A stretch of 64,000 bases of DNA from Shewanella psychrophila. GTDB taxonomy: Bacteria > Pseudomonadota > Gammaproteobacteria > Enterobacterales > Shewanellaceae. A program made the translations under genes and the position numbers. The notes beneath the pieces are model-generated. The model was not told where the DNA came from and searched no databases. It saw only the letters and a program-made list of their open reading frames with translations. Location: the NCBI RefSeq assembly GCF_002005305.1, contig NZ_CP014782.1, positions 1,612,001 through 1,676,000 on the forward strand. Direction: 5' to 3'. Below are positions 1 through 8,628 of this stretch, in pieces. Each line of letters begins with the position of its first letter. The first letter of the stretch is position 1.

Positions 1-216
1 TAAAAGGAAGCACAGGCTTCACTCCCTCACTTTGGGCTAATATGCGTGGTAATATTTACATCATGTTTCCTCATACATTTTTAGAAAATAAAGCGGGGTA
101 ATTCATTGAAGATGCTAGTTACTCAAACAAAACACTTGATTTACTCTGCAATTAGCTCATGACATCCTCATGCGAAAAATAGATATCAAACATTGAAGAA
201 AATCTCTTAAGGTCAT

Positions 217-520
217 GTGTTTGATAAATTAAGAGCAGTGAATGAAGCTGCCATCGTGAATAACAAACGTTTAGGTGCTGCGCTTAAATTTGCTAGAATC
301 AACCAAGCCAAGCGAGAATTGGAAATAGAAAGAAACCTAAGTGACAAGCAAAAGCAGATAAGGCAGATAAGGCAGATAAGGCAGAGATTAAATCACTGAA
401 GTGCGAGCTCAAGTATAAAGAAAAGGCGCTAGCAGAAACTGCAGCGTTATTGGTTCTCAGAAAAAACTCAATGCCTTGTGGGAGGACAACAGCGAGCTCA
501 TTGACTTAATCGATTGCAAA
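217..520 (+). pseudogene. Transposase-like coiled-coil remnant, frameshifted
   Basis: A GTG-started frame of 60 codons is rich in Lys, Glu, Arg and Ala and ends just after a 9-bp tandem repeat (AGGCAGATA) near 360-385. The other frame continues the coding sense from that repeat with KSLKCELKYKEKALAETAAL, which resembles the helical N-terminal region of some transposase proteins; a second frame slip follows near 460. I infer a degraded transposase gene broken by at least two frameshifts. The family is a guess from the KEKALAETAALLVL pattern. It sits directly upstream of another transposase fragment. Confidence 0.4.
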
Positions 521-561
521 ATTTTATATCGATAAATTCACAAACAAACTTAATACATAAC

Positions 562-719
562 CTACGTGATTATAATGCTCAAGTTGGTGAAGCGCTGGCA
601 GGTGTAAAGGCAATGAACAAAGTCATAAGACTAGGAATACCAGTGAGGAAACAGGCTGCCTAGCTAGCTCAAACCCTCGAAGTTTCTGCGTTTCTAGCGA
701 AGATTTGATCAACAACGCC
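562..719 (+). mobile_element. 3' fragment of an IS903-group IS5 element
   Basis: Plus-strand remnant encoding the last 35 or so residues of the same transposase found complete at 48.2 and 60.5 kb (LRDYNAQVGEALAG..., ending VRKQAA). It runs to the same terminal inverted repeat, here GATTTGATCAACAACGCC ending at 719. The 5' nine tenths of the element are missing, so it cannot encode a transposase. It marks the left edge of the accessory region carrying the lysis genes and the eCIS. Confidence 0.85.
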
Positions 720-773
720 CCTATCGTCCCCTACTTGATTAAGCGTCGCAGTTTTTGTCATCCACTTCACTAC

Positions 774-1028
774 TCATTTAAAGAGCAAAACACCAAAATA
801 AGCGCCGCCGGTTTCAGCTATTATCGACGAAAAACATTTGTTATAAATTCCGTTCATGTTTAGTCCCTGACATGCGACGGTTTTGCTCAGGCCTTGATTC
901 CGCTCGCCCTTAACAACGGATTCACCAAGTTTCATTAAAAGCCAACGACTTCCACCTCCTTTTTCCTTAATACTCGTTTCGATATAGCCTTTAGCCTCGT
1001 TACCAATAAATTTCAGCTCAGATATTAA
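774..1028 (-). pseudogene. Unrecognised open frame, possible gene remnant
   Basis: An 84-codon open frame on the minus strand runs from just after a stop at 1029 to a TGA at 774, with codon use that looks coding (KGERNQGLSKTVACQG, ETGGAYFGVLLFK at the end). It has no convincing start: the first ATG is about 27 codons in. I do not recognise the family. It may be the 3' end of a gene cut on its upstream side, lying between an IS fragment and the holin gene. Confidence 0.25.
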
Positions 1029-1146
1029 TTAAACCCGCAACCAGTTGATAGTTAATTTAATTTCAAATTAGTTCATTAAGTTCTGCAATTTTGCATTATT
1101 AAAACTTGCATAATGTTTACGACTTTTAGCCAGGTGGCGATATCTG

Positions 1147-1716
1147 TCATTTACTTTTTCCTACGAGATTCAACAACCCTGAAAATACAGATTCAGGCGG
1201 GGTATTTGACACTGCTTGGTACTTCTGCTGCTTCTCTTTAGTTCGCATGCCAAAGTAAGCGCGTAAAAGTGCTGTAGGCGTACCGAGAATAGCTATCACT
1301 AACGGCCAGTTGTCACCAATTGCCGTAATGGTGGCCACATCTTTGTTGAACATGGCCACTGCGAGAAATGAAATCAGAATCACCACTGAAAATGCCACAA
1401 TTTGCGACATCATCATGGCGATGGCCGGCCGTGTGGATAGTCCCGTTTTATCAACATCTCCCAAAGCCTTTACGACATTGGTATACTCTTTAATCTCGGT
1501 GATCTCAACATCAAACTGTTTGGCCAAAACTTGAACCTGTATTTCAGCAGGCAATGACGAAACAACATTTTGTATTTCTGCCCCCGTAGCCCTATCACCG
1601 AGTTTGATGTCATCAGGAAGAAACTCATTGATCACCTTTATAATCGTATTGCCACCAGGGATCACGTCGGCCAGTATCGAGGCGCCAACTTTCCCTAAAA
1701 TGCTCAATAAGTTCAT
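1147..1716 (-). CDS. Holin, 3TM (GTA/phage type)
   Basis: A 189-residue protein with an amphipathic N-terminal half (residues 1-95) and then three hydrophobic segments at about 97-120, 133-150 and a short stretch near 145-157, followed by a charged basic tail. This resembles the 3TM holin family (Holin_3TMs) of gene transfer agents and tailed phages, which forms lesions in the inner membrane so that endolysin can reach peptidoglycan. The start is supported by AAGGGGAAAGG just upstream. It overlaps the stop of the muramidase gene by 4 bases, so the two are translationally coupled. Family assignment is by pattern only. Confidence 0.75.
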   Translation of the reverse strand: MNLLSILGKVGASILADVIPGGNTIIKVINEFLPDDIKLGDRATGAEIQNVVSSLPAEIQVQVLAKQFDVEITEIKEYTNVVKALGDVDKTGLSTRPAIAMMMSQIVAFSVVILISFLAVAMFNKDVATITAIGDNWPLVIAILGTPTALLRAYFGMRTKEKQQKYQAVSNTPPESVFSGLLNLVGKSK

Positions 1717-2267
1717 GCCTTTCCCCTTAGCACTAAATAATCAGCTTCTTGGTTGCGTCTTGTGGGGTATCTATCACCAAAGTCACGAAGCTCTTGTACT
1801 AGTCCTATCCAGTCCTGGCTCATTGATTTTTGCCAAAACTTAGGGCAACGATTAGCTAAATTACCATACTGAAACGACACCGAAGCCACAACCGTTTGGC
1901 AGCGTTCTGGTAACCGATTAAAAGACACATTTGACACGCGGTTATATCGATACTGCAGCTGTTCGAGTAATTGGCTTTTAACGCACAAATCAATCAAGTC
2001 AGCTTCATCGATACTGATTTCAAGAGGCGCTAATACCAAGTAAGCAACTGCATCTTGTTTAGTCATGCCACAGTAAGGTGACAGTATTGGCACCAATGAT
2101 TGCGGTAGTAAGTTTTGCAAATCGTTATGGGAACGCTGACCAAGGTCAAAACCCGTTGCGATAGTAACTCCCGAGTTTGAGTGTTCAGGATCCGGCACAT
2201 AGCCTTTACAAACTGGTCCACCTTCTAACCTTGAGATAAAACCAAAGTTCACCATCGTATTTTTCAT
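1713..2267 (-). CDS. Pesticin-like muramidase / endolysin
   Basis: A 184-residue protein beginning with FGFISRLEGG and, 20 residues on, SGVTIATGFDLGQRS. This is the pattern of pesticin-type, T4-lysozyme-fold muramidases: Glu15 is the likely general acid and Thr35 with Asp41 match the six-residue Thr-Asp spacing of that fold. It would cut the glycan backbone of peptidoglycan. No signal peptide is seen, so it needs a holin, and the 3TM holin gene overlaps its stop by 4 bases. The start follows a strong AAGGGGGGG site. It lacks the receptor-binding N-terminal part of pesticin, so it is an endolysin rather than a bacteriocin. Confidence 0.8.
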   Translation of the reverse strand: MKNTMVNFGFISRLEGGPVCKGYVPDPEHSNSGVTIATGFDLGQRSHNDLQNLLPQSLVPILSPYCGMTKQDAVAYLVLAPLEISIDEADLIDLCVKSQLLEQLQYRYNRVSNVSFNRLPERCQTVVASVSFQYGNLANRCPKFWQKSMSQDWIGLVQELRDFGDRYPTRRNQEADYLVLRGKA

Positions 2268-2461
2268 AGCCCCCCCTTGTCTCTGAAAGTGTCTGACAGA
2301 CTCTGTAAATCAACACCTAGCACGGCTTCACGCCTTACAGCCACTATGGCATCGTCATATTCAATACAGTGACTAACGCTAGGTTTAGCTAACAGGCGCC
2401 GCGACCTTGTTGTTACTTCTGCCCGTTCTTCGGGTTTTACCGTTAAATCAGCATCATCCAT
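2264..2461 (-). CDS. Small protein heading the lysis operon
   Basis: A 65-residue acidic/basic mixed protein starting MDDADLTVKPEERAEVTT. The frame stays open upstream to 2554, but AAGGAG eight bases before 2461 picks this ATG. The stop overlaps the endolysin start (ATGA), making a tight three-gene operon. No membrane segment is evident. The role is unknown. By position it could be an antiholin-like or regulatory partner, but nothing in the sequence shows that. Confidence 0.6.
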   Translation of the reverse strand: MDDADLTVKPEERAEVTTRSRRLLAKPSVSHCIEYDDAIVAVRREAVLGVDLQSLSDTFRDKGGL

Positions 2462-2954
2462 TAGCAACTCCTTATTTTCTGATCTATTTATTAAACTATG
2501 TTGCCTATTTCGTCGAGGCCCAGATATACAACAGCACAAAGCTTCGACCTTCATTTAACCTTCCGGCTTTTTGGCATAAAATATGAATTTGGTCTCTTAA
2601 ATGGGAGAAACTTTGCTGCTTGATGATTTTGTGAACTGTTTTGTTAAAACTATATAATGAGCCTCTCGCTCCTCCCCTGTAGAATGAATTATAATTCTAA
2701 GACAGATGCTTCCGTTGAATTGACGCCCACTCAAAGGCTATACTGTTGACAATCTTGCGCAATAGGACAAAATATACCAGCTTTGCTTCAGATATAAATT
2801 GGTATAAACAGTGATAAAATGGTAACCATATTGCTGCAGATTTGCTTGCTGCGCTGTTGTTTGTACACAACCAAGTGCGCACATAGCAAAAAATAACTCG
2901 TAATTTAGCTATACTGCTATTGAGTCAGTTTTATATAAAGAAAGGGAAAAATGA
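2462..2954. other. Divergent intergenic region between lysis operon and XRE regulator
   Basis: 493 bases, AT-rich, with no convincing gene; a 61-codon minus frame inside it lacks a ribosome site and any recognisable pattern. It must hold the promoters of the lysis operon (leftward) and of the regulator (rightward). TTGACA near 2748 followed by an A/T-rich block is a possible rightward promoter. I found no clear LexA box or paired operator by eye. Confidence 0.5.
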
Positions 2955-3503
2955 ATGAACATTAGCACTGAAGATGATATTAGGCTTGTACTAGCCAACA
3001 ATCTAGAATACTTAATGACCCTTAACGGACTAGGGCAAAAAGAATTGGAAAATAGAACAAGTTCTTTTCACAAAGTAAATCAACGCACGATTTCATCATA
3101 TTTAAGAACAGATGGGGAATTGGGCAACGCAACAATATTAAAAGTTCAGGCGCTAGCCAGAGCATTTGATTTATCAGTATCAGAACTGCTTAATCCAAAC
3201 TTGAGAAGTAAAGGTAATAGACAACTTGAAACACTATCACTCCAAAACACAGATGAAGAAATAGCTCTGGTAAACAACATAAAGTTAGATGACATTAACT
3301 TTATGAAAGGCCTTATTAAGTTTTGCATTAAAGAATCAGCTTTTCTTTTGGTTGAAACGAATATGATAAACCAAGATCAAGCTAAAACTATTTTTGATCT
3401 TACAGAAGATATATCAACAACATCCACCTTAATTCTCAGACATAAGGGCATAGATAAAACTACTGGGAAATTATCTAACACGTTAAAATCTTATATAAAA
3501 TAA
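2955..3503 (+). CDS. XRE/Cro-CI type transcriptional regulator
   Basis: A 182-residue protein. Residues 8-70 form a helix-turn-helix of the XRE type (LEYLMTLNGLGQKELENRT, then a Ser/Thr-rich recognition segment and ATILKVQALARAFDLSVSELL). The C-terminal 100 residues are of no family I recognise and show no Ala-Gly cleavage site or Ser-Lys pair, so LexA-like autocleavage is not evident. The ATG at 2955 follows AAGGGAAA by about eight bases. It faces away from the lysis operon, the usual position for a repressor of such a cassette, and may govern lysis and release of eCIS particles. That is inference from position. Confidence 0.75.
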   Translation: MNISTEDDIRLVLANNLEYLMTLNGLGQKELENRTSSFHKVNQRTISSYLRTDGELGNATILKVQALARAFDLSVSELLNPNLRSKGNRQLETLSLQNTDEEIALVNNIKLDDINFMKGLIKFCIKESAFLLVETNMINQDQAKTIFDLTEDISTTSTLILRHKGIDKTTGKLSNTLKSYIK

Positions 3504-4122
3504 TAACTAATATAAAAATCTGACCAAAGAACTTAATGCCACTGTTTTAATCTTTTCTCAGAATATAAGACCGTGTGCAGCCGCGATCAGCCCCTAGTGT
3601 TGAACGAGGCCACGGCGCTGACAACTTGTCAAATAATATTTATAACTTGATAAATCCAAAAGGAATAGCCTATCGATTTGCATCAAAAGATAAAATAATC
3701 TCACCAAGAGTCAGTTACAATGTCTCACCATTAGTCGATACAACAAGTAAAAGCTCTAAACAAAGCATTGCTTAAATTCCTATACACCAGATTTAACCAC
3801 AACTCCAAACCTCTTGACCTCCTGCAAGACGTTAGCAGCAAGCTAACACTGCTACATCAAGCCTTCCGAGAGAAAATTCCTAGGTATACAAGAGATTTAT
3901 TGCTTCTTCTCTCAGCACTTGATTAAATGCTTCGGTTATCCGGCTCTTCAACCAAGCCTTGATACCATTAACACTCTTCTATGAACCTATTATGACAGAT
4001 TCTACAACTTATCATTTAATTATTTAGTGATTCCCTAAATAGAGGCTTCCATCCTCATGAGACCTAACGTTTACGTAAATTAACACATAGCCCCTCCCAC
4101 TCTTAAAAATATTACTTTCACT
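3504..4122. other. Gene-poor, AT-rich gap with a degenerate repeat
   Basis: 619 bases with no supported gene. A GTG-started 66-codon frame at 3575 has no ribosome site and no family resemblance. The stretch 3851-3885 matches a short repeat also seen near 50.7 and 58.1 kb. The rest looks like decayed sequence. Confidence 0.5.
3851..3885 (+). repeat. Dispersed 35-bp repeat, copy 1
   Basis: Shares the pattern GCTAYAYCARSMTTCCRAGAG followed by a TTYCTAGRTA end with copies at 50725-50759 and 58114-58149. All three are in intergenic or broken-gene sequence beside mobile-element debris. Confidence 0.5.
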
Positions 4123-4365
4123 TTAATTAAGTAACTTAATATATGAATCTAGCTTATTCTGCCAAATCATCATCAACTCAAGTTTGTAAGATCCCGATGG
4201 GATTGATTGAATTTCAATATACTCTAACAGAAATGAACGATTTTTATCGTCATAAAAACAACTATATTTACATTTAAAATAGTAAATTATCGATGAAATA
4301 ATTAAAACGTGCAAAAAAATTAGATCATTAGCAAACAAAATAAAACAAAATAATTCGGCGTTCAT
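4123..4365 (-). CDS. Hypothetical small membrane protein
   Basis: An 80-codon frame with one hydrophobic N-terminal segment (residues 4-28) and a polar tail. GAAGGG lies nine bases before the ATG. It is very AT-rich, unlike the eCIS genes nearby, and is not recognised. It could be spurious. Confidence 0.3.
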   Translation of the reverse strand: MNAELFCFILFANDLIFLHVLIISSIIYYFKCKYSCFYDDKNRSFLLEYIEIQSIPSGSYKLELMMIWQNKLDSYIKLLN

Positions 4366-4600
4366 ATTTAATACCCTTCATTTCAATCTATAGATAACGA
4401 TTATATTAATCGAAGAGACAATAACTTTAAAGACTATTCAATATACAAGATCAAAAATAAAGCTAAACAGCTACATCTCAACCATACCAGACAAAAACAA
4501 CAACCAATAACAAACAAGTAAAAACATAAAAACCACACAACAAATACGCAGCAATCACATTTCGAAAGCATGTCAAAGAGAGGGCAACAATATTCACCAC

Positions 4601-4638
4601 ACTTTCTATTAACTTGAAATATAAAGTTAATAGAAAGT
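4601..4638. repeat. Long perfect inverted repeat
   Basis: A 15-bp perfect stem (ACTTTCTATTAACTT and its complement) with an 8-base loop. No T-tract follows on either strand, so it is not a classical terminator. It could stabilise the 3' end of the eCIS transcript or be a protein-binding site. Confidence 0.6.
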
Positions 4639-4737
4639 GGTAATGTTAATGATTATAATTCTCGGCTCTAATTTAAATAAAACTCTGAGTTAGTTAATTT
4701 TATTGGGCAGGTACAATTAAATGTGATGTCGTTCAAG

Positions 4738-4753
4738 CAACTCATATGAGTTG
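4738..4753. repeat. 16-bp perfect palindrome
   Basis: CAACTCATATGAGTTG is a perfect dyad with no loop, the form of a binding site for a dimeric regulator. It lies in the gap just beyond the 3' end of the eCIS operon. Function unknown. Confidence 0.45.
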
Positions 4754-4916
4754 TCGGTGAGAGGTCAAACACAATGATACCAAAGCATATCTCACATTGT
4801 TTTACAGGCCATTAAGCCTTGTCTATAAGCTCAAATCCAGAATATAAGAGCTTTACCTTATTTCTGTGCAGCCTAGAGAGTAGCAGAGTGGTAGCCCCCC
4901 ATCCTTAATCGCAGAC

Positions 4917-5195
4917 TTACCGCTCCTCTTCCTCAAAAATATCTTCTAATGGCTGATTCTCACGAAGTTTCGATTTAAGTAATGAGAGTTTATGATGCTT
5001 ATACCACCAACTAACAATAAAGGCTCCCCCCCCTATGACAACACCTGAAAGCTCCGACAACTCCGTAATAGAAAGTGAATAAAGCGTGGACACTATAACC
5101 GAAAAAATTAGAGCTGATTTGTCAATTGCTGTAATAAAAAACTCAGTGAATGCTCCAATCCAATAAGTCCCAACAAACAGTTCATTTAATAACAT
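4917..5195 (-). CDS. Holin-like small membrane protein
   Basis: A 92-residue protein with two or three hydrophobic stretches: residues 10-25, 28-44, and 50-64 (LSGVVIGGGAFIVSWWYK), then a highly charged tail ending EEEER. The Gly-rich last segment followed by WWYK and Lys/Arg residues is the layout of HP1-type phage holins. AGAGGT precedes the ATG. It lies 158 bases after the Afp16 gene on the same strand, so it may be the last gene of the eCIS operon and help particle release. It could also be an unrelated small membrane protein. Confidence 0.5.
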   Translation of the reverse strand: MLLNELFVGTYWIGAFTEFFITAIDKSALIFSVIVSTLYSLSITELSELSGVVIGGGAFIVSWWYKHHKLSLLKSKLRENQPLEDIFEEEER

Positions 5196-5353
5196 ATTTA
5201 CCTCTATTCCTATCTACCGATAAAGCCAGTAATGACCAGCTAAGGCAATGTCTACCCTAGCCGGAACACCGTTCATGATTGGGGCAGTCATCACACCTTC
5301 TCCCTCTCCCAACCAACAACGGCAAAGATAGACTTAAGAAATCTAATCCATCA

Positions 5354-6418
5354 TCAGTCACCAGCCTCTTCAAGAAGCATTGGTGTCTCAGGGTATGCAA
5401 ATGCCTGCAACTCAGCCACCACCAAACCGGGTGTTTCTAATGGATGTATCTTATCACCGATGCTCCTTTCTAACCGGATTACATTGACTTGCTGTGCAGG
5501 TAAGTCCTGATCAAAAATCACCTGCTGTGAAGCTCGATCGACACCTCGAATGGTGCCCCTCCAAAGTTCTGTATCAACCATTTTATTATTCCTGTCTAGC
5601 AAGGTAACCACTGCATTATTGATTTTGTCTACATAGTTATCGCTAGGCTCGAGATCAAAACCGGTGATTGCCAACTGCTGTAAAACCGTAGGATTTATCA
5701 GCGACAGTTCTATGAAATGTTGTTCAACACCTTCATCAGATTTAAAGCAAGTATCACTGCTACTATCATTAATGTTGGCACCAGAACCTAGTGCTCCTGA
5801 ATTATCTCCAACCTCGAGGTCAACTTTAGTCAGCGCTTTGTTCACTAACTTCGCCTCGGTCTTGGTAACTGGTGCTACTTCAGCAACAGCCTCAGCCAAA
5901 GTAATAGGCACTGTCACCGACAGATTCAGCACCAAACGGGGATTATTGTCTAATGCTTGCCAAAAATTACCTAAACTATTGAGCCCATCTTTTGGCGGCA
6001 TCACCCGTGTGTAAGCACCAGGGATATTCTTCAAGGTGCGGTTATTAATTAAGGCATTAATAATAGTGTTCATCACCATCATTGATTGTGACTCTACTAC
6101 ATCTGATGTGTCTGAAACAGTATCCCAAAAAGTGATGATGTAGTTACAACACATATTAACTTTCCCCGGTGCAAAGCTTCTAGTTAGATAGTTGTAATCT
6201 GGTGATTGCGAAGAATTTAATTGCAAGTCCTCATGAATATCGAACAAGAATACATTGACCGTAGGGACGGTAATATTTTTAAATTTGCTTTTCTCGGGGG
6301 CGCCAAAAATAATTTCGACACCTTCGCTCCCCGAGTCTGCAGGCAAGTATTCCCTGAGGATGCCCAATATCTCTTTATTAACTTCAATAATATTTTGATT
6401 TACTGCTGGTTGTACCAT
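5354..6418 (-). CDS. eCIS cap protein, DUF4255 (Afp16/Pvc16-like) with added C-terminal domain
   Basis: A 354-residue protein. Residues 10-185 match the DUF4255/Pvc16 N-terminal domain (VPTVNVFLFDIHEDLQLNSS, then YNYLTRSFAPGKVNMCCNYI), which terminates the tube and sheath in Afp and PVC particles. After a linker, residues about 225-345 look like an F5/8 type C (discoidin-like) beta-sandwich: IELSL early, VIRLERS in the middle, and LVVAELQAFAY at the end. The start follows GAGAGGAG. It is the last structural gene, 23 bases after the ATPase, matching the conserved afp15-afp16 order. Confidence 0.85.
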   Translation of the reverse strand: MVQPAVNQNIIEVNKEILGILREYLPADSGSEGVEIIFGAPEKSKFKNITVPTVNVFLFDIHEDLQLNSSQSPDYNYLTRSFAPGKVNMCCNYIITFWDTVSDTSDVVESQSMMVMNTIINALINNRTLKNIPGAYTRVMPPKDGLNSLGNFWQALDNNPRLVLNLSVTVPITLAEAVAEVAPVTKTEAKLVNKALTKVDLEVGDNSGALGSGANINDSSSDTCFKSDEGVEQHFIELSLINPTVLQQLAITGFDLEPSDNYVDKINNAVVTLLDRNNKMVDTELWRGTIRGVDRASQQVIFDQDLPAQQVNVIRLERSIGDKIHPLETPGLVVAELQAFAYPETPMLLEEAGD

Positions 6419-6441
6419 CAGTGCTCTCCTCTCTTTGGTGT

Positions 6442-8529
6442 TTACAGCGCAATGCGGCCAATCTTAGATAATTCACGCTGCGTGGCTCGATGAATGTGAT
6501 GTTCGCAAATATATGGCGTATCTGCATCTGCCGCAAAATAGGCAGCTAGCAGGGCTATATTGCGAATATTGGCACCGGTTAACCGGGTACGGGCCGCAAT
6601 GGCATGCAAGTCAATCTTTGGATCAAGCTGACACCCCTCAGGCCATACACTTTGCCAAAGCGCCTCTCGAGTATTGGTATCGGGCGCGTTAAAGCGGGTA
6701 ATGAAGGTAAAACGCCGACTGAACGCCTCATCGAGATGGTTGCGGTTATTGGTTGCTAGGATCACTAAACCAGGATAGCGCTCCAACCTTTGCAATAGAT
6801 AAGCCACATCAATGTTGGCGTTCCTATCCTTTGAATCACTCACTTCAGAACGTTTACCAAAGAGCGCATCGGCCTCATCAAAAAATAATACCCCAGCATC
6901 GGCTTCGGCCAAATCGAAGATCCGCGCCAGGTGTTTGGCAGTTTCTCCGATGTATTTATCCACCACATTGGCTAAATCGACTTTGATCAAATCCACACCA
7001 AGCAGACCAGCAACCACTTCTGCCGCCATGGTTTTTCCCAGACCAGAATCACCGTGAAACAGCGCACTGACGCCTGTACCATAACCCACTTTTTTAGCGA
7101 AGCCTGACTCCAACACTTTATCTCGCTGGCTGGTCGCCGCCAGTAACTCTTGCAGCTGCTCTTTTAGCTCATCAGCCACAATCAATTCTTCAAAAGATCG
7201 CATAGGTTCGATCCGCTGCGCCAATTTACCGAAGTTTTTTTGTGAATGAAGCCTAAAAGCCTGATTTAAATCTTCGCTGCTCACCATACTATTTGGCTCT
7301 CTCAAAGAGCGATAACACCTTGCTTCTTGCAGTATGTGTGGCAAAGAGGCGTGATTAAAAGAAAAGCGACGACACACGTGGCTAATATCAGTTGGCGCAT
7401 ACTCCCCCGCAGTCAAAGATTGTTGTAACAGTAACTGCTTTTCCAGATAAGAAAGGATCGGCATCGTGAGCGCAATTTGTGGCATATGCGGTATTACCAC
7501 CCGAGCGCAATCTTGCTCACACAATCCGACAATACGAACATGAGACTGATGAACCATGTCTGCCCAGTCACTCAGTAGCGTTTTTCTTGAATCGGCAAAT
7601 TCATCCCAGCCACGTACCACCAAAATGGCGCCTCGCATCCTGACTTCACGCAATGCTTGATTTAATGTTGTCTTAGCGTCATGCCTAGATTCTGGTAGCT
7701 TAGTCACATCCAGCTCCAGCAGCATGATGTTTTGCGCAGATGCAGCAGCGTTCACCGCCTCAAGGCGACCACTGCCCTGCGCCCCTTTTAACAACACGAT
7801 AGGCAATAAATTATCCTGTTGATTATATAGCTGAGCTTGTAATCCATCACGCACATTGCTGGGGCACAAGCCTTGATTTGAGTTCATCGGATGCCACTTG
7901 GCACAATCCGCGAGCAAAGGTGTTAAAGAAGCATGTCCAACCAAATAATGAAAGACTTCAGTTGTGGTTTGAAATAAGGACTGTGCCCAACCTTCACCTT
8001 TTTGCTTATTACTCTTGTAAACCTTGATGAGCTCATGGCGCAATAAGGTTGAATCGGGTAAAAAATCCCCTTGTCGCGTTAACAGTTCATCTGCCGCGGC
8101 ACCAAACAGGTGTAACGCCAGCTCAATGGATGGGTTATTTCTATCCTCAAAATGTTGCAGGGCAGCAAATAATGCATGGTAGCGACTATCCAAGTGCGTC
8201 AATAGCCCAAGTAGCAGAATATTAACTTCTGAGTCCGTGAGTTTAAAGCGCTCTATCAGAGTCGATAATCGACCTTGAGAAGAGTTGATTGAAAGCTCAC
8301 TGACTGGCATAAACGAGGATGTCTGCATCCAGTGTGGCATGCCTTTAGGCTGTGCAGTGTGGTGTAGAATATCCTCCTCATCCAATAGAAATTCTTCAAG
8401 TACGTGTTGCTTAAGTGCTGGCCGACGTTGCTGCGTATACTGTTGCAGGCGCAGATCAATCTGCTCAATCGCACTGAATAGATCATGATGGTCGTCAACG
8501 GATCCTGAGGGCGAGATTAGATTTATCAT
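6442..8529 (-). CDS. AAA+ ATPase of the eCIS (Afp15/Pvc15-like)
   Basis: A 695-residue cytoplasmic ATPase. The AAA+ module is C-terminal: Walker A GDSGLGKT near residue 495, Walker B VLFFDEADALFG near 548, then a sensor-like ILATNN and an Arg-finger region DEAFSRRF. The N-terminal 430 residues form a long helical region with a degenerate ATPase-like core (LLKGAQGSGR), as in other eCIS ATPases. In Afp and PVC this protein is needed for assembly, and in PVC for loading of cargo. It lies between the tape measure and cap genes, as in Photorhabdus cassettes. The ribosome site is weak. Confidence 0.9.
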   Translation of the reverse strand: MINLISPSGSVDDHHDLFSAIEQIDLRLQQYTQQRRPALKQHVLEEFLLDEEDILHHTAQPKGMPHWMQTSSFMPVSELSINSSQGRLSTLIERFKLTDSEVNILLLGLLTHLDSRYHALFAALQHFEDRNNPSIELALHLFGAAADELLTRQGDFLPDSTLLRHELIKVYKSNKQKGEGWAQSLFQTTTEVFHYLVGHASLTPLLADCAKWHPMNSNQGLCPSNVRDGLQAQLYNQQDNLLPIVLLKGAQGSGRLEAVNAAASAQNIMLLELDVTKLPESRHDAKTTLNQALREVRMRGAILVVRGWDEFADSRKTLLSDWADMVHQSHVRIVGLCEQDCARVVIPHMPQIALTMPILSYLEKQLLLQQSLTAGEYAPTDISHVCRRFSFNHASLPHILQEARCYRSLREPNSMVSSEDLNQAFRLHSQKNFGKLAQRIEPMRSFEELIVADELKEQLQELLAATSQRDKVLESGFAKKVGYGTGVSALFHGDSGLGKTMAAEVVAGLLGVDLIKVDLANVVDKYIGETAKHLARIFDLAEADAGVLFFDEADALFGKRSEVSDSKDRNANIDVAYLLQRLERYPGLVILATNNRNHLDEAFSRRFTFITRFNAPDTNTREALWQSVWPEGCQLDPKIDLHAIAARTRLTGANIRNIALLAAYFAADADTPYICEHHIHRATQRELSKIGRIAL

Positions 8530-8628
8530 ATAAGTGTCTCGAAGGTGTAAATTGAGGCACGCTCAACAGCGTGGCTCAGGGTTGGCAATGATGTGGTTTA
8601 ACAGGGTTAAGATGAAGATAAACAGGTG

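Larger units (their letters stand above)
4366..4916. other. AT-rich gap downstream of the eCIS operon
   Basis: 551 bases without a supported gene. It contains two inverted repeats, listed separately at 4601-4638 and 4738-4753. No clear T-tract terminator was found for the eCIS operon. Confidence 0.5.

Noticed and set aside
2697..2882. 61-codon minus frame in the divergent region
   Set aside because: No ribosome site; the region must hold two promoters. The residues look random.
3575..3775. 66-codon GTG frame
   Set aside because: No ribosome site, no family pattern, in decayed AT-rich sequence.
4601..4638. CRISPR or small RNA gene at the inverted repeat
   Set aside because: Only one dyad, with no spaced copies, no promoter and no T-tract.
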